64,000 nt of DNA from Streptomyces qaidamensis (GTDB taxonomy: Bacteria; Actinomycetota; Actinomycetes; Streptomycetales; Streptomycetaceae), in the NCBI RefSeq assembly GCF_001611795.1, contig NZ_CP015098.1:8742001-8806000 (forward strand), in the 5' to 3' direction. A model generated the notes under the pieces. The model was given only the letters and a program-made list of their open reading frames with translations. It had not been told where the DNA came from and searched no databases. The position numbers and the translations under genes were made by a program. Numbering within the stretch: the stretch's first letter is position 1; each line of letters begins with the position of its first letter. Positions 51,138 through 60,021 of the stretch are shown here, piece by piece.

Positions 51138-51700
51138 CGCCGGGCCTCCATCGCCTGGGTCAGCGCGGCGAGACCGCGCGCCGTGTGTGTCTTCACCGAA
51201 CCGGAGGAGATGCCCATCGCGGCCGCGATCTCGCCCTCCTTCAGTCCGAGCCAGTGCCGCAGCACGAGCGCCTCGCGCTGCCGGGCCGGCAACTGCTGCA
51301 GCGCGTCGATGAGAACGCGCTGGTCGTCGCGGAGCAGCGCCGCGCTCTCGGCGGAGACGACGGTCTCCTCCGGCGGACTCTCCACGTGCTTGCGGGCCAC
51401 CTGGAGGTGCCGGATCCGCATGCGGGTCAGATTGCACACCGTGGAGCGCAGATACGCCTCCGCCGCCTCGATGTCCCTCAGGCGCCGCCACTTCCGGTAG
51501 ATCTGGTAGTACGCCTCGGCCACCACGTTCTCCGGGTCGTCCGCGCCCAGCAGCACCGCCAGGCGCAGCATCGAGGCGTAGTGCAGCTCGAAGAGCCCCG
51601 CGAGTCCGGCCTCGCGCTCCACTTCCGCCGGGTCGGCCGGCGCGGGCGCCAGGGCCTCGACGCCGTGCTCCGGCAGCGGTATCGGGTGTCTGTGTCTCAC
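51134..51700 (-). CDS. RNA polymerase sigma factor, SigE-like ECF type
   Basis: 188 aa from a GTG at 51700. Sigma region 2 is visible as LFELHYASMLRLAVLLGADD, VVAEAYYQIYRKWRRLRD and AYLRSTVCNLTRMRIRHLQV; region 4 as QRVLIDALQQLPARQREALV and KEGEIAAAMGISSGSVKTHT. It belongs to the SigE-like ECF set. Its start overlaps the symporter stop (GTGA) and its stop overlaps the membrane-protein start, so three genes are translationally coupled. Confidence 0.88.
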   Translation of the reverse strand: MRHRHPIPLPEHGVEALAPAPADPAEVEREAGLAGLFELHYASMLRLAVLLGADDPENVVAEAYYQIYRKWRRLRDIEAAEAYLRSTVCNLTRMRIRHLQVARKHVESPPEETVVSAESAALLRDDQRVLIDALQQLPARQREALVLRHWLGLKEGEIAAAMGISSGSVKTHTARGLAALTQAMEARR

Positions 51701-53238
51701 TGCTGGTTCGCTCCCGTCTCCGGACGCCGCCTGACGGTCAGGCGGGACGGCAGGTCGGTCAGGTCGGCGCCGCGCGGGACGCCGAGACGTTCGAGTACGG
51801 CGGTGCCGGCCACCGCGACGATCAGGTTGAGCAGCAGCGCGGCGAGCCCGGCGTAGATCTCCAGCGGCCCGGAACCGAAGCCCACGATGGACGAGAAGCC
51901 CTCGCGGACGACCAGGTACGTCCCGGCCACCATGCCCGCCGCCCACCCGGCGAGCAGGGCCCGTGGATGCAGCCGTCCGGTGAACAGGCCGACGGCGACG
52001 GCGGGGAAGATCTGCAGGATCCAGACCCCGCCGAGCAGCTGGAGGTTGATCGCGTCCTGGTCGCGCAGCCCGAAGACGAACGCGACCGCCCCGGCCTTCG
52101 CGATGAGCGAGACGGCCTTGGCGATGCGGACCTGCCGCTTGGGCGTGGCCGTCGGATGCACGTACTCGACGTACACGTTGCGGACGAAGCTGGTGGCGGC
52201 CGCGATCGACATCACCGCCGCCGGGACCAGCGCCCCGACGGTGATCGCGCCGAACACCAGCCCGGCCAGCGGCCCCGGCATCAACCGGTCGACCAGCATC
52301 GGCACGGCCGCCTCCGCCCCGCCCTCCGGTGCCCGCACCCCGGCCGCGAGCGCCGCGAAGCCGAGGACGCCGAAGAGCGCGAGCAGTCCCGTCCAGGCGG
52401 GCAGCGCCACCGAGACCTTGCGCAGGGTGCGCGGCCCGTCGGCGGCGAACCCCGCCGTCAGCACGTGCGGGTACATCAGCAGGGCGAGCGCCGAACCGAG
52501 CGCGAGGGTGGCGTAGGCGGGCTGCTGGGCCGGGGTCAGCACCAGCGCGTCGCCGCCGAGCCGCCGGGCCGCTCCGTCGAAGACGGCACCCGGCCCGCCG
52601 AGCCGCTCCAGGACCAGCCAGGTGACCGCGGTGAGCGACACGAAGACGGCCACCGCCTTCAGCGCCGAGATGACGGTGGGTGCCCGCAGCCCGTGCCGGT
52701 ACGTGGCCACGGCGAGTCCCGCGAACAGCGCCACCATCACCAGATCCCCGGCGGCACCGCGCGGATACACCCCGCCGGCCGTCAGCACGGCCCGTATGCC
52801 CAGCAGCTGGAGCGCCAGGTAGGGCATGGTCGCGAGGATCCCGGTCAGCGCGACCACCAGGGCGAGCGGCGGTGACCCGTACCGTCCGCGGACGAAGTCG
52901 GCGACGGTGATGTAGCCGTGGGCGCGGGCCACGCTCCACAGCCGGCCGAGCAGCACGAAGGCGAGCGGGCAGACGATCACCGTGTACGGCACGGCGAAGA
53001 ACGCGGCGGCGCCGTTGCCGTACGCCAGACCCGGCACGGCGGTGAAGGTGTACGCGGTGTAGATCGTGCCGCCCAGCAGGAACCAGGTCCACACCGGGCC
53101 CAGGCTGCGGTCGGCCAGCGCCCAGCCCTCCAGGGACGGCAGCCGGTCACTGGGCCGCAGGCGCCGTGCGGTGACGGCGAGCAGCGACGCTCCGCCGATC
53201 ACGGCGAGGAACGTCGCGGTCAGGGTGCCGTCGGCCAT
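51697..53238 (-). CDS. sodium:solute symporter (SSS family)
   Basis: 513 aa with about 13 membrane segments. Family motifs include GWALADRSLG near the N-terminus, GGTIYTAYTF, AHGYITVADFVRGRYGS, ALKAVAVFVSLTAVTWLVL, and the SSS signature region around ALLMYPHVLTAGFAADG, with AATSFVRNVYVEY. It is Na+-coupled with unknown solute (monocarboxylates, proline and sugars are typical). The common companion DUF3311 gene is not present upstream. It leads the operon with the sigma factor. Confidence 0.88.
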   Translation of the reverse strand: MADGTLTATFLAVIGGASLLAVTARRLRPSDRLPSLEGWALADRSLGPVWTWFLLGGTIYTAYTFTAVPGLAYGNGAAAFFAVPYTVIVCPLAFVLLGRLWSVARAHGYITVADFVRGRYGSPPLALVVALTGILATMPYLALQLLGIRAVLTAGGVYPRGAAGDLVMVALFAGLAVATYRHGLRAPTVISALKAVAVFVSLTAVTWLVLERLGGPGAVFDGAARRLGGDALVLTPAQQPAYATLALGSALALLMYPHVLTAGFAADGPRTLRKVSVALPAWTGLLALFGVLGFAALAAGVRAPEGGAEAAVPMLVDRLMPGPLAGLVFGAITVGALVPAAVMSIAAATSFVRNVYVEYVHPTATPKRQVRIAKAVSLIAKAGAVAFVFGLRDQDAINLQLLGGVWILQIFPAVAVGLFTGRLHPRALLAGWAAGMVAGTYLVVREGFSSIVGFGSGPLEIYAGLAALLLNLIVAVAGTAVLERLGVPRGADLTDLPSRLTVRRRPETGANQQ

Positions 53239-53464
53239 GGGTCACCGTCCTTGGTGTGCCTGATCCTCACGGGGGAGTTGCGCGGCGGGCCCGATCGGAG
53301 GACACGGAACCGGCGGGAAATCCTCTGGAAATTCGCTGTCAACCGGTTCCGGGGGGTGGGCAACTCTTGCACAGACCCCCAGCGAGCGGGAGAGCCGCCG
53401 CTTCGCTGACTCCCGGGCACCTCGGGTCACGAGGTGTCCCGCCCCACCCTGGTGAGGAGCCGCC

Positions 53465-55618
53465 ATGTCTGTGTCCACCCTGCCCGAATCCGGCCCGCCC
53501 GCGCCCGAGAAGTCGCGTATATCACTTCGGTCCGCCCTGCTGTGGACCGGCGTCGCCCTGCTCGGAGCCGTCGCCTGGGGCGTCCTCGCGCTCGCCCGGG
53601 GCGAGAAGATCTCCGCGATCTGGCTGGTGGTCGCCGCGCTCGGCTCGTACGCCATCGCCTACCGCTTCTATGCGCGGTTCATCGCCCGCCGCGTACTCCG
53701 GCCGGACGACCGCCGGGCCACGCCCGCGGAGCGACTGGAGGACGGCGTCGACTTCCAGCCGACCGACCGCCGGGTGCTGCTCGGCCACCACTTCGCCGCG
53801 ATCGCCGGCGCCGGGCCGCTGGTGGGACCGGTTCTCGCGGCCCAGATGGGTTATCTCCCGGGCACGCTGTGGATCGTCGCCGGGGTGATCTTCGCCGGAG
53901 CGGTGCAGGACATGGTGGTGCTGTTCCTGTCGATGCGCCGGGACGGCAAGTCGCTGGGGCAGATGGCCCGTGACGAGATCGGCCGGGCGGGCGGGGCGGC
54001 CGCTCTGGTCGCGGTGTTCGCCATCATGATCATCCTGCTCGGGGTGCTCGCCCTGGTGGTCGTGAACGCCCTGGCCCACTCCCCGTGGGGTACGTTCTCC
54101 GTCGCGATGACCATCCCCATCGCCCTCTTCATGGGCTTCTGGATGCACCGGGTCCGTCCCGGCAGGGTCGTCGAGACCAGCCTCATCGGCGTGGCGCTGC
54201 TGCTCCTGGCGATCGTCGGCGGCGGCTGGGTGCAGAACTCCTCCCTCGCCGGCACGTTCACCCTCAGCCCCACCACCCTCGTCTTCTGCCTGATCGGCTA
54301 CGGCTTCGTCGCCTCCGTGCTGCCGGTGTGGATGCTGCTGGCGCCGCGCGACTACCTCTCCACCTTCATGAAGATCGGCACGATCGCCCTGCTCGCGGTG
54401 GGCGTGATCGTGGCCGCGCCCGTGCTCAGGGCCGACGCGGTGAGCGACTTCGCGACGTCGGGAACGGGCCCGGTCTTCGCAGGGGCGCTGTTCCCCTTCC
54501 TCTTCATCACGATCGCTTGCGGCGCGCTGTCCGGCTTCCACGCCCTGGTCTCCTCCGGAACGACCCCGAAGCTCATCCAGAAGGAGTCCCAGGTCCGGCT
54601 GATCGGCTACGGCGCGATGCTGATGGAGTCGTTCGTCGCGATCATGGCGCTGATCGCCGCGGCGACGCTGGAGCCGGGCCTGTACTACGCGATGAACGCA
54701 CCGGCGGGTCTGCTGGGCGCGACCGCCGAGTCCGCGTCCCACGCAGTGGCGGGCCTCGGCTTCACCATCACCCCCGACCAGCTCACGCAGGCCGCGAAGG
54801 CGGTCGAGGAACAGACCCTGATCGCCCGCTCCGGCGGCGCCCCGACCCTCGCGGTCGGCATGTCGGAGATCTTCTCCGGAGTCTTCGGCGGGGCTGCCAT
54901 GAAGGCGTTCTGGTACCACTTCGCGATCATGTTCGAGGCGCTGTTCATCCTGACCACGGTGGACGCCGGCACCCGCGTCGGCCGCTTCATGCTCCAGGAC
55001 ATGCTCGGCAACGTCTGGAAGCCCATCGGCCGGGTCAACTGGAAGCCCGGCATCTGGCTGTGCAGCGGCCTGGTCGTCGCCGCCTGGGGCTACTTCCTCT
55101 ACACCGGCGCCACCGACCCGCTCGGCGGAATCAACCAGCTCTTCCCGCTCTTCGGCATCGCCAACCAGCTGCTCGCCGCCATCGCCCTCGCCGTCTGCAC
55201 CACCGTCCTCGTCAAGTCCGGGCGGCTGCGCTGGGCCTGGGTGACCGGCGTTCCCCTCGCCTGGGTCACCGCGATCACCTTCACCGCCGGCTGGCAGAAG
55301 GTCTTCTCCGCCGACCCGAAGATCGGCTTCTTCGCCCAACGGGCCCACTACGCCGACGCCCTGGACGCCGGCCGGATCCTCGCCCCCGCAAAGACGACCG
55401 CCGACATGCACACCGTGGTCACCAACTCCACCGTCGACGGCGTCCTCATTGCCCTCTTCCTGCTCCTGGTCGCCGTGGTGATCGGCAACGCGGCGGTGGT
55501 CTGCGTGCGCGCGATACGGTCCACGACGCCGCTGCCGACCACCGAGGCCCCGTACGTCGAGTCACGCATCGACGCACCCGGCGACTCCGTCGAGCCCCTG
55601 GCCGGAGCCCGCTCGTGA
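53465..55618 (+). CDS. cstA: CstA-type peptide/pyruvate transporter
   Basis: 717 aa, close to the length of E. coli CstA. Many membrane segments; conserved blocks HHFAAIAGAGPLVGPVLAAQ, GYLPGTLWIVAGVIFAGAVQ, DMVVLFLSMRRDGKSLG, GALSGFHALVSSGTTPKLI, and TRVGRFMLQDMLG. CstA proteins take up peptides or pyruvate when carbon is short. A GTGA overlap couples it to a YbdD-type gene, the standard pairing. Confidence 0.93.
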   Translation: MSVSTLPESGPPAPEKSRISLRSALLWTGVALLGAVAWGVLALARGEKISAIWLVVAALGSYAIAYRFYARFIARRVLRPDDRRATPAERLEDGVDFQPTDRRVLLGHHFAAIAGAGPLVGPVLAAQMGYLPGTLWIVAGVIFAGAVQDMVVLFLSMRRDGKSLGQMARDEIGRAGGAAALVAVFAIMIILLGVLALVVVNALAHSPWGTFSVAMTIPIALFMGFWMHRVRPGRVVETSLIGVALLLLAIVGGGWVQNSSLAGTFTLSPTTLVFCLIGYGFVASVLPVWMLLAPRDYLSTFMKIGTIALLAVGVIVAAPVLRADAVSDFATSGTGPVFAGALFPFLFITIACGALSGFHALVSSGTTPKLIQKESQVRLIGYGAMLMESFVAIMALIAAATLEPGLYYAMNAPAGLLGATAESASHAVAGLGFTITPDQLTQAAKAVEEQTLIARSGGAPTLAVGMSEIFSGVFGGAAMKAFWYHFAIMFEALFILTTVDAGTRVGRFMLQDMLGNVWKPIGRVNWKPGIWLCSGLVVAAWGYFLYTGATDPLGGINQLFPLFGIANQLLAAIALAVCTTVLVKSGRLRWAWVTGVPLAWVTAITFTAGWQKVFSADPKIGFFAQRAHYADALDAGRILAPAKTTADMHTVVTNSTVDGVLIALFLLLVAVVIGNAAVVCVRAIRSTTPLPTTEAPYVESRIDAPGDSVEPLAGARS

Positions 55619-55803
55619 GGATCCGGCACTGGGCGCGGGCGGTGCGCTGGTATCTGCGCGAGCTGACCGGAGAGGCCCAGTACGACCGCCACTGCGAGCG
55701 GCACCGACTCCACCACCCGCTCACCCCGGTGCCGACCCGCCGGGAGTACCAGGTGCTGCGCACCCGGCATCAAGAGGCCCGCACCCACAGCCGCTGCTGC
55801 TGA
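55615..55803 (+). CDS. YbdD/YjiX-family small protein
   Basis: 62 aa, GTG at 55615 overlapping the cstA stop. Basic, with WYLRELTGEAQYDRHCERHR and PLTPVPTRREYQVLR, the usual form of this family (HC..H....HP). These short cytosolic proteins accompany CstA-type transporters and are needed for uptake in some bacteria. Confidence 0.85.
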   Translation: MRIRHWARAVRWYLRELTGEAQYDRHCERHRLHHPLTPVPTRREYQVLRTRHQEARTHSRCC

Positions 55804-55904
55804 AGGGCTCCCGCGGCACCGCGCGTGCGGCGCGTTCCGGCAGGGCCGGACGAGGCAGGTGCCTCATCCCGTGAACGCGCGGTGCCGGGGGAGGGCCGTA
55901 CGGC

Positions 55905-56603
55905 TCAACTGCCCACGGTGCTGCGGAAGTCGCGGACGGCGAGGGAGAGGAGCGGCCGATGCCGGGCGAGGAAGGACAGCGGAGCGCTCGCGCCGAGGGC
56001 GGCTCCGGGCGGCGGGCCGGCCGAGCCGTCGAGCAACTGGCCCCGAACGTCGGCCCCGGTCGTGACGCGGCTGCGGCCGAGGGCCGGCCGTCCGCTGATC
56101 CGCATGGGCACGTGGCACTCCTTACCGTCGGGCAGTTGCTGGACCAGGTGGGCGCGGGCAGGCAGCCGGAAGGGCAGCCGCAGCACATCCCGGTACGTGA
56201 CGCGGACCGGCGGAATGCCTTCGGCGGTCAGCTCGCCCCGGCTGCCCCGGCCGTCCGCGCTGAGCATGATCACGCCCTGCTCCTTCGGGATGCCCCACAG
56301 GGCGCGTCCCCCGGCCAGGGAGCGTTCGTCGTCGACCCAGGCGGCCACGGTGCTGCCGGCGAGGCGGCGGCCGTGGCGAACGGCCAGGGCGATGAGGAAT
56401 TCGCGGTAGGCGAGGACGCCGCCGGGCCGGTAGTCCACCCAGAAGGTCAGCAGGGTGGCACGGCCCCGCACGAACCAGGGGCGGACCCCGTGCGGCAGGG
56501 GCCAGGGCGGCAGATCGTCCGTCGGGACGCGCCACAGGGAGACGACCATGTCGCCGGTGAGGTGCCACGGCGACGGAGGAAAAGGCACGGCTGGTTGTTC
56601 CAC
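55905..56603 (-). CDS. acetoacetate decarboxylase-like protein
   Basis: 232 aa if started at the GTG at 56603 (VEQPAVPFPPSPWHLTGDMV); an ATG near 56663 would add about 20 residues. Blocks GVLAYREFLIALAVRHGRRL, AAWVDDERSLAGGRALWGIP and KEQGVIML fit the acetoacetate decarboxylase-like fold; the Schiff-base Lys of true decarboxylases is possibly Lys in IPKE. Function remains open because many family members are not decarboxylases. Confidence 0.7.
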   Translation of the reverse strand: MEQPAVPFPPSPWHLTGDMVVSLWRVPTDDLPPWPLPHGVRPWFVRGRATLLTFWVDYRPGGVLAYREFLIALAVRHGRRLAGSTVAAWVDDERSLAGGRALWGIPKEQGVIMLSADGRGSRGELTAEGIPPVRVTYRDVLRLPFRLPARAHLVQQLPDGKECHVPMRISGRPALGRSRVTTGADVRGQLLDGSAGPPPGAALGASAPLSFLARHRPLLSLAVRDFRSTVGS

Positions 56604-57017
56604 GACGTGATGACCGACTTCCTCGGCTCGGACTCGTACGGCCGACTTCTCCCAGCGGAACATGCCCGCGTACCGCCGTCGGCGAACCGACCACCGGCTT
56701 GGACCACCGGACATGCGGCATGCTCGCGGGTGGTCGCACGCCACCGCCTTCATCGCCACGCACCCCTGCTCCGACGAACACCTGCTGCACCGTTGACATG
56801 ACGTTCATGGACACCCTCGCCTGCGGCGCTGTGCACCGCGATCGACATCGGGGTCAGCTTCCGGGGCCTGGTACCCAGGTGGATGTCACAACTCGGCGCA
56901 GCCCGGAAACCGACCTCCGGACCACGCTGCCGCCGCATTGGCGACGGCCGGTGTCCTCGTCGCGGGGGGATCTCGTCGGAGGGGTCCGCTTCCGCTCCAG
57001 TGGTGATGGTCAGGTGG
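56604..57017. other. no recognisable gene
   Basis: About 410 bp between the end of two leftward genes. Short frames on both strands show no family pattern, ribosome site or codon bias of a gene. Confidence 0.5.
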
Positions 57018-57701
57018 TCAATGCCCGGGCTCGTCCTCGACGAGGCGCCGCAGCGCGGGGAGCAATGCGTCGATGTCCTGCCCGCTCCGGAACGCGACGA
57101 CGGTGGTGCCACGCCCGGTCTCGGGCAGGGAGTTGGGCGCTGGAAACAGCGCGAGCACCTCGCGCATCGCTGCGTCGACCTCGGCGACCGGGTCGGAGGA
57201 CTCGCCCCGTAGCCATCGGCGGAGCACGTGGTTGTGGGCCGCCACCACGGACGCCGCCATGAGTTCGGCCCTCAGCGACGCCGACTCCGTGGGGTCTCCC
57301 ATCCAGTTCGCGATGAACTCCCGGAACAGTCGCTGGTAACGGGCCACGCTGGCGATCTCCCGGTCGCGCAGGGCGGCCACCTTGCTGGTGAGCGCGTACC
57401 GGCGGCGCGCGAGATCTCCCTCGTCGATGTAGTGCAGCAGCACCAGGCGGACCGCGTCGGACACCGCGACCAGGGCGGTGCTGTTGCTGGAGGTCGCCAG
57501 ACGGTCCTTGATCAGCTCCAGCAGCCGGTCGTGGTCGGGGAAGATGACCGCTTCCTTGGACCGGTAGTGCCGGAAGAACGTGGTACGCCCCACTCCGGCC
57601 CGTTCGGCGATGTCGTCGACGGTGGTCTGGTCGTATCCGCGCTCGTCGAAGAGCGCGAACGCGGCGTCCGCGAGTCGCATCCGCGCAGGTGGCTTGCTCA
57701 T
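57018..57701 (-). CDS. TetR-family transcriptional regulator
   Basis: 227 aa from the ATG at 57701 after GGAAGG. Helix-turn-helix: RLADAAFALFDERGYDQTTV, DDIAERAGVGRTTFFRHYRS, KEAVIFPDHDRL. The C-terminal ligand-binding part (RYALTSKVAALRDREIASVA, FREFIANWMG) is of the form seen in regulators with long-chain or drug ligands. No divergent target gene is next to it. A possible operator lies about 60 bp upstream. Confidence 0.87.
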   Translation of the reverse strand: MSKPPARMRLADAAFALFDERGYDQTTVDDIAERAGVGRTTFFRHYRSKEAVIFPDHDRLLELIKDRLATSSNSTALVAVSDAVRLVLLHYIDEGDLARRRYALTSKVAALRDREIASVARYQRLFREFIANWMGDPTESASLRAELMAASVVAAHNHVLRRWLRGESSDPVAEVDAAMREVLALFPAPNSLPETGRGTTVVAFRSGQDIDALLPALRRLVEDEPGH

Positions 57702-58143
57702 GAACGCCCATCCTTCCCCGTCTCGGCAGGCGGATGCCACTTGCCTCCTCTGTTGGTACTGAGCACCGTTCAAAAGGTATTCAGCATGAGGAGGTGCCGG
57801 CGTGGCGTCCGCCGCACGGACCGAGTCCGCCAGGCTGGGCGCTCCGGGTCGCTTCCGTTCGACTCGATCGAGGACTGGCCGTGCCTGTACCTGCGGAGGT
57901 CGGCAAGAAGCCGGGCGACGAGCGCTGCGCCGCCGTGGTTGTCGGCTGCGCAGCTCGGGGAGCCCGGGGAGCCCAGCCGATGCGTCAGCGTCCACGGCAC
58001 TCCCCCTGGTCTCGGTGATCTCCCGCGAACGTACGCACTCGCGCTGCCCACCAGGCCCTGACATCTGTCAGGACCTGCCACGCCCACCCGCTCCATAAGG
58101 TCCTCGGGCATCACCCGATCTCACAGTGGAGGAATCACCTACC
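57702..58143. other. intergenic stretch, operator near the TetR end
   Basis: About 440 bp without a supported gene. Apart from the inverted repeat at 57760-57783 and the ribosome site GGAGGAA (58128-58134) for the next gene, nothing stands out. Confidence 0.5.
57760..57783. promoter_or_regulatory. candidate TetR operator
   Basis: TGAGCACC-N8-GGTATTCA, an inverted repeat with two mismatched pairs, 59 bp before the TetR start. Its size and place suit autorepression. Confidence 0.4.
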
Positions 58144-58518
58144 ATGCGCACCACACTGAGGCGCGCCGCCGCGATGGCCTTCGCCGGCGTGATCGCGGTC
58201 GTCGTCGCGACGGGCACCGCACAGGCCAAGCCGGCCGACACCTGGGCAGGTTGCCCGTACGGCGCAGTCTGCATCTACCCGCAGAACCAGAACCCGGCGG
58301 TGTCGCCGAGCCACATCTACTGGACCTACGGCGCCCACAACCTCAGCAATCAGGTGGGCAACCACTGGGTGCTGAACAACCAGTACGACGGCGCGGTGGT
58401 CGAACTGTGCCTCAGTTACAACGCGAACGACTGCACGTCGTCGATCGCGGCCGAACACGGCGAGTACCGAGACCTGACGCCCGTCAACTCGCTGCATCTC
58501 AGGCCGCACTACAACTAA
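58144..58518 (+). CDS. small secreted protein, possibly peptidase-inhibitor (I36)-like
   Basis: 124 aa. Signal peptide RRAAAMAFAGVIAVVVATG with cleavage after TAQA near residue 28. The mature part has four Cys (GCPYGAVC and LCLSYNANDC) and is rich in Asn, Tyr and Trp (SHIYWTYGAHNLSNQ, HWVLNNQYDGAVV). The C....C at the start and short beta-rich design resemble Streptomyces I36-type inhibitors, but conservation is not strong. GGAGGAA precedes the ATG and two hairpins follow. Confidence 0.65.
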   Translation: MRTTLRRAAAMAFAGVIAVVVATGTAQAKPADTWAGCPYGAVCIYPQNQNPAVSPSHIYWTYGAHNLSNQVGNHWVLNNQYDGAVVELCLSYNANDCTSSIAAEHGEYRDLTPVNSLHLRPHYN

Positions 58519-58557
58519 CGGACGGGCGTGGCCTGCGCGACGTTGCAGGCCAGGTCC

Positions 58558-58590
58558 GAAGCCTCCCCCCGGCCGCCGGGTGGAGGCTTC
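58558..58590. terminator. terminator hairpin
   Basis: GAAGCCTCC (58558-58566) pairs perfectly with GGAGGCTTC (58582-58590), 40 bp after the secreted-protein stop. Confidence 0.75.
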
Positions 58591-58669
58591 GTCACTTCTC
58601 CAGACCGGTGCGCCGCCCGTGCCCCTCGGAGTGAGCACAGGCGCCTCCAGCGGATGAGCGCGCATCCGA

Positions 58670-58713
58670 GGGTGAGGCAGGGGCGAACCGTGCGGCTCGC
58701 CCCTGCCTCACCC
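58670..58713. repeat. 17-bp perfect inverted repeat
   Basis: GGGTGAGGCAGGGGCGA (58670-58686) pairs with 58697-58713 across a 10-nt loop. It is the longest perfect stem noted in the window. Possibly a second terminator or a mobile-element relic just before the broken oxidoreductase gene. Confidence 0.8.
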
Positions 58714-58721
58714 ACCGCAGC

Positions 58722-59264
58722 CTGCCGCACTCCGTCGCCGAGACCCGCTACGACGACATGGCCGCACCCTTCCGCTCGTACGCGGACCGGACGCTCACCG
58801 AGGTCCTCACCGACCTCACCGAGGACGCGGAGCTGCGCGCCGCGCTCAGCAGCCACTACGGCGACTACTCCCTCGCCCCCGGCCGCACCTCGTTCGGCAT
58901 ACACGCCATGCTCATCCGCCACTAACGGTGCGAACTTCCCCGTCGGAGGCTCCGCCCGACTTGCGGAGACAGCGACCGACGCCATCACCGGGGCCGGAGG
59001 CACCGTCCTGATCTCCGCGGAGGTCGAGAAGGTCATGCTGGACGACAGGGGCTCGGCCGGGAGAGGGGCGACTTCCTGTCACTGGCCCACACCCCGCAAC
59101 GGTTCGCCCTGCGTGACCTCGGCGCCCACACCCACGTCCCCGGCCTCCTGCTCACCGGCCAGGACGTGGCCTCGGCCGGAGTCAGCGGCGCCGTCATGGG
59201 CGGCGCCGTCGCCGCCTCCGTGGCCCTGGAGCGCGACGCCCTGCAAGACCTCGCGACCGCGTGA
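58722..59264 (+). pseudogene. decayed CrtI/retinol saturase-like FAD oxidoreductase
   Basis: Fragments in shifting frames: SVAETRYDDMAAPFRSYADR, TLTEVLTDLTEDAELRAALS and SSHYGDYSLAPGRTSFGIHA to a stop at 58923; then GANFPVGGSARLAETATDAI and GGTVLISAEVEKVMLDD; then DFLSLAHTPQRFALRDLG and GLLLTGQDVASAGVSGAVMG to the stop at 59264. These are the middle and C-terminal parts of a phytoene desaturase-like NAD(P)/FAD enzyme. The N-terminal FAD motif is gone and internal segments are deleted. Confidence 0.75.
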
Positions 59265-59580
59265 ACGGCGGCGGCGAGACGGCGAATCGGCGTACGCACG
59301 TGACCGGACCGGCTCTGGGCCGTCGAGGGCCGGTTCCGTGAGGCGAACGAACACGGGCACCACCGCCTGACTCGTGAAGGTGCAGGTCGGAGTGGACGGC
59401 CAACTGCCCTGCCGCGCCCCGCGATGCATCCTGCCCAATTTCCGATCGACCCCGCTCACCCCCGCCCGCTTCCCTGCACATTCCTTTGGAAAATGCCAAA
59501 GCGTTCACCTGGGCCAAGCACGGTGCGTAGTGTCGTGCTCACGTTCGCGGGAACGGCCGTGCAGGGGGAGGGGATTCGGC
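59265..59580. promoter_or_regulatory. upstream region of the roadblock operon
   Basis: CTTTGG...CCAAAG (59484-59489 and 59496-59501) is a 6-bp inverted repeat, followed by TTCACC (59504-59509) and TAGTGT (59528-59533) with 18-bp spacing, a plausible vegetative promoter. GGGGGAGGGG before the GTG is the ribosome site. The rest of the 316 bp is blank. Confidence 0.4.
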
Positions 59581-60021
59581 GTGCCCGGAATCGACGAGAG
59601 TCTGCTGGACGCCATGCGGCTGCAAGGTGCTCGAGGGGCGTCGGTGGTCGATTGGATCAGTGGTCTTGCGCTCGGCGCGGTGGGTGACGCACCCGGTGGC
59701 GACGTGGAGGCGACGGCGGCGGAAACCGCCGAACTCGCCCGTCTCGCCACCGAGAGCGGCGCCCTCGCCCTGACCGGCAAAGGCCCGGGCGGGCCGCCCG
59801 ACGACGACTCGGGCGGGCCGTCCGGCGGGCCGTCCGGCAAGGAGCCCCCCGTACAGGACCTGATCATCACGAACGCCGACTCGTACCACCTGCTCAGGTT
59901 CGTCACCACGACCTTCGACAGCACGGTGTTCGTGCACCTGTGGCTGGACCGTGACGAAGGGAACCTGGCCCTGGCCCGCATCCGCCTGGCCGAGATGGCG
60001 GACCGGCTGGTGCTCGGATGA
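59581..60021 (+). CDS. roadblock/LC7-like protein
   Basis: 146 aa from a GTG at 59581. LQGARGASVVDWISGLALGA and VQDLIITNADSYHLLRFVTT with FVHLWLDRDEGNLALARIRL form a roadblock-type alpha/beta sandwich interrupted by a Gly/Pro-rich loop (residues 65-85). It is a paralogue of the last gene of the cluster (IEDILITLNTQYHLIRLL). Roadblock proteins help control small GTPases, and in Streptomyces conservons (CvnB) they partner sensor kinases; no GTPase is encoded here. Confidence 0.7.
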   Translation: MPGIDESLLDAMRLQGARGASVVDWISGLALGAVGDAPGGDVEATAAETAELARLATESGALALTGKGPGGPPDDDSGGPSGGPSGKEPPVQDLIITNADSYHLLRFVTTTFDSTVFVHLWLDRDEGNLALARIRLAEMADRLVLG

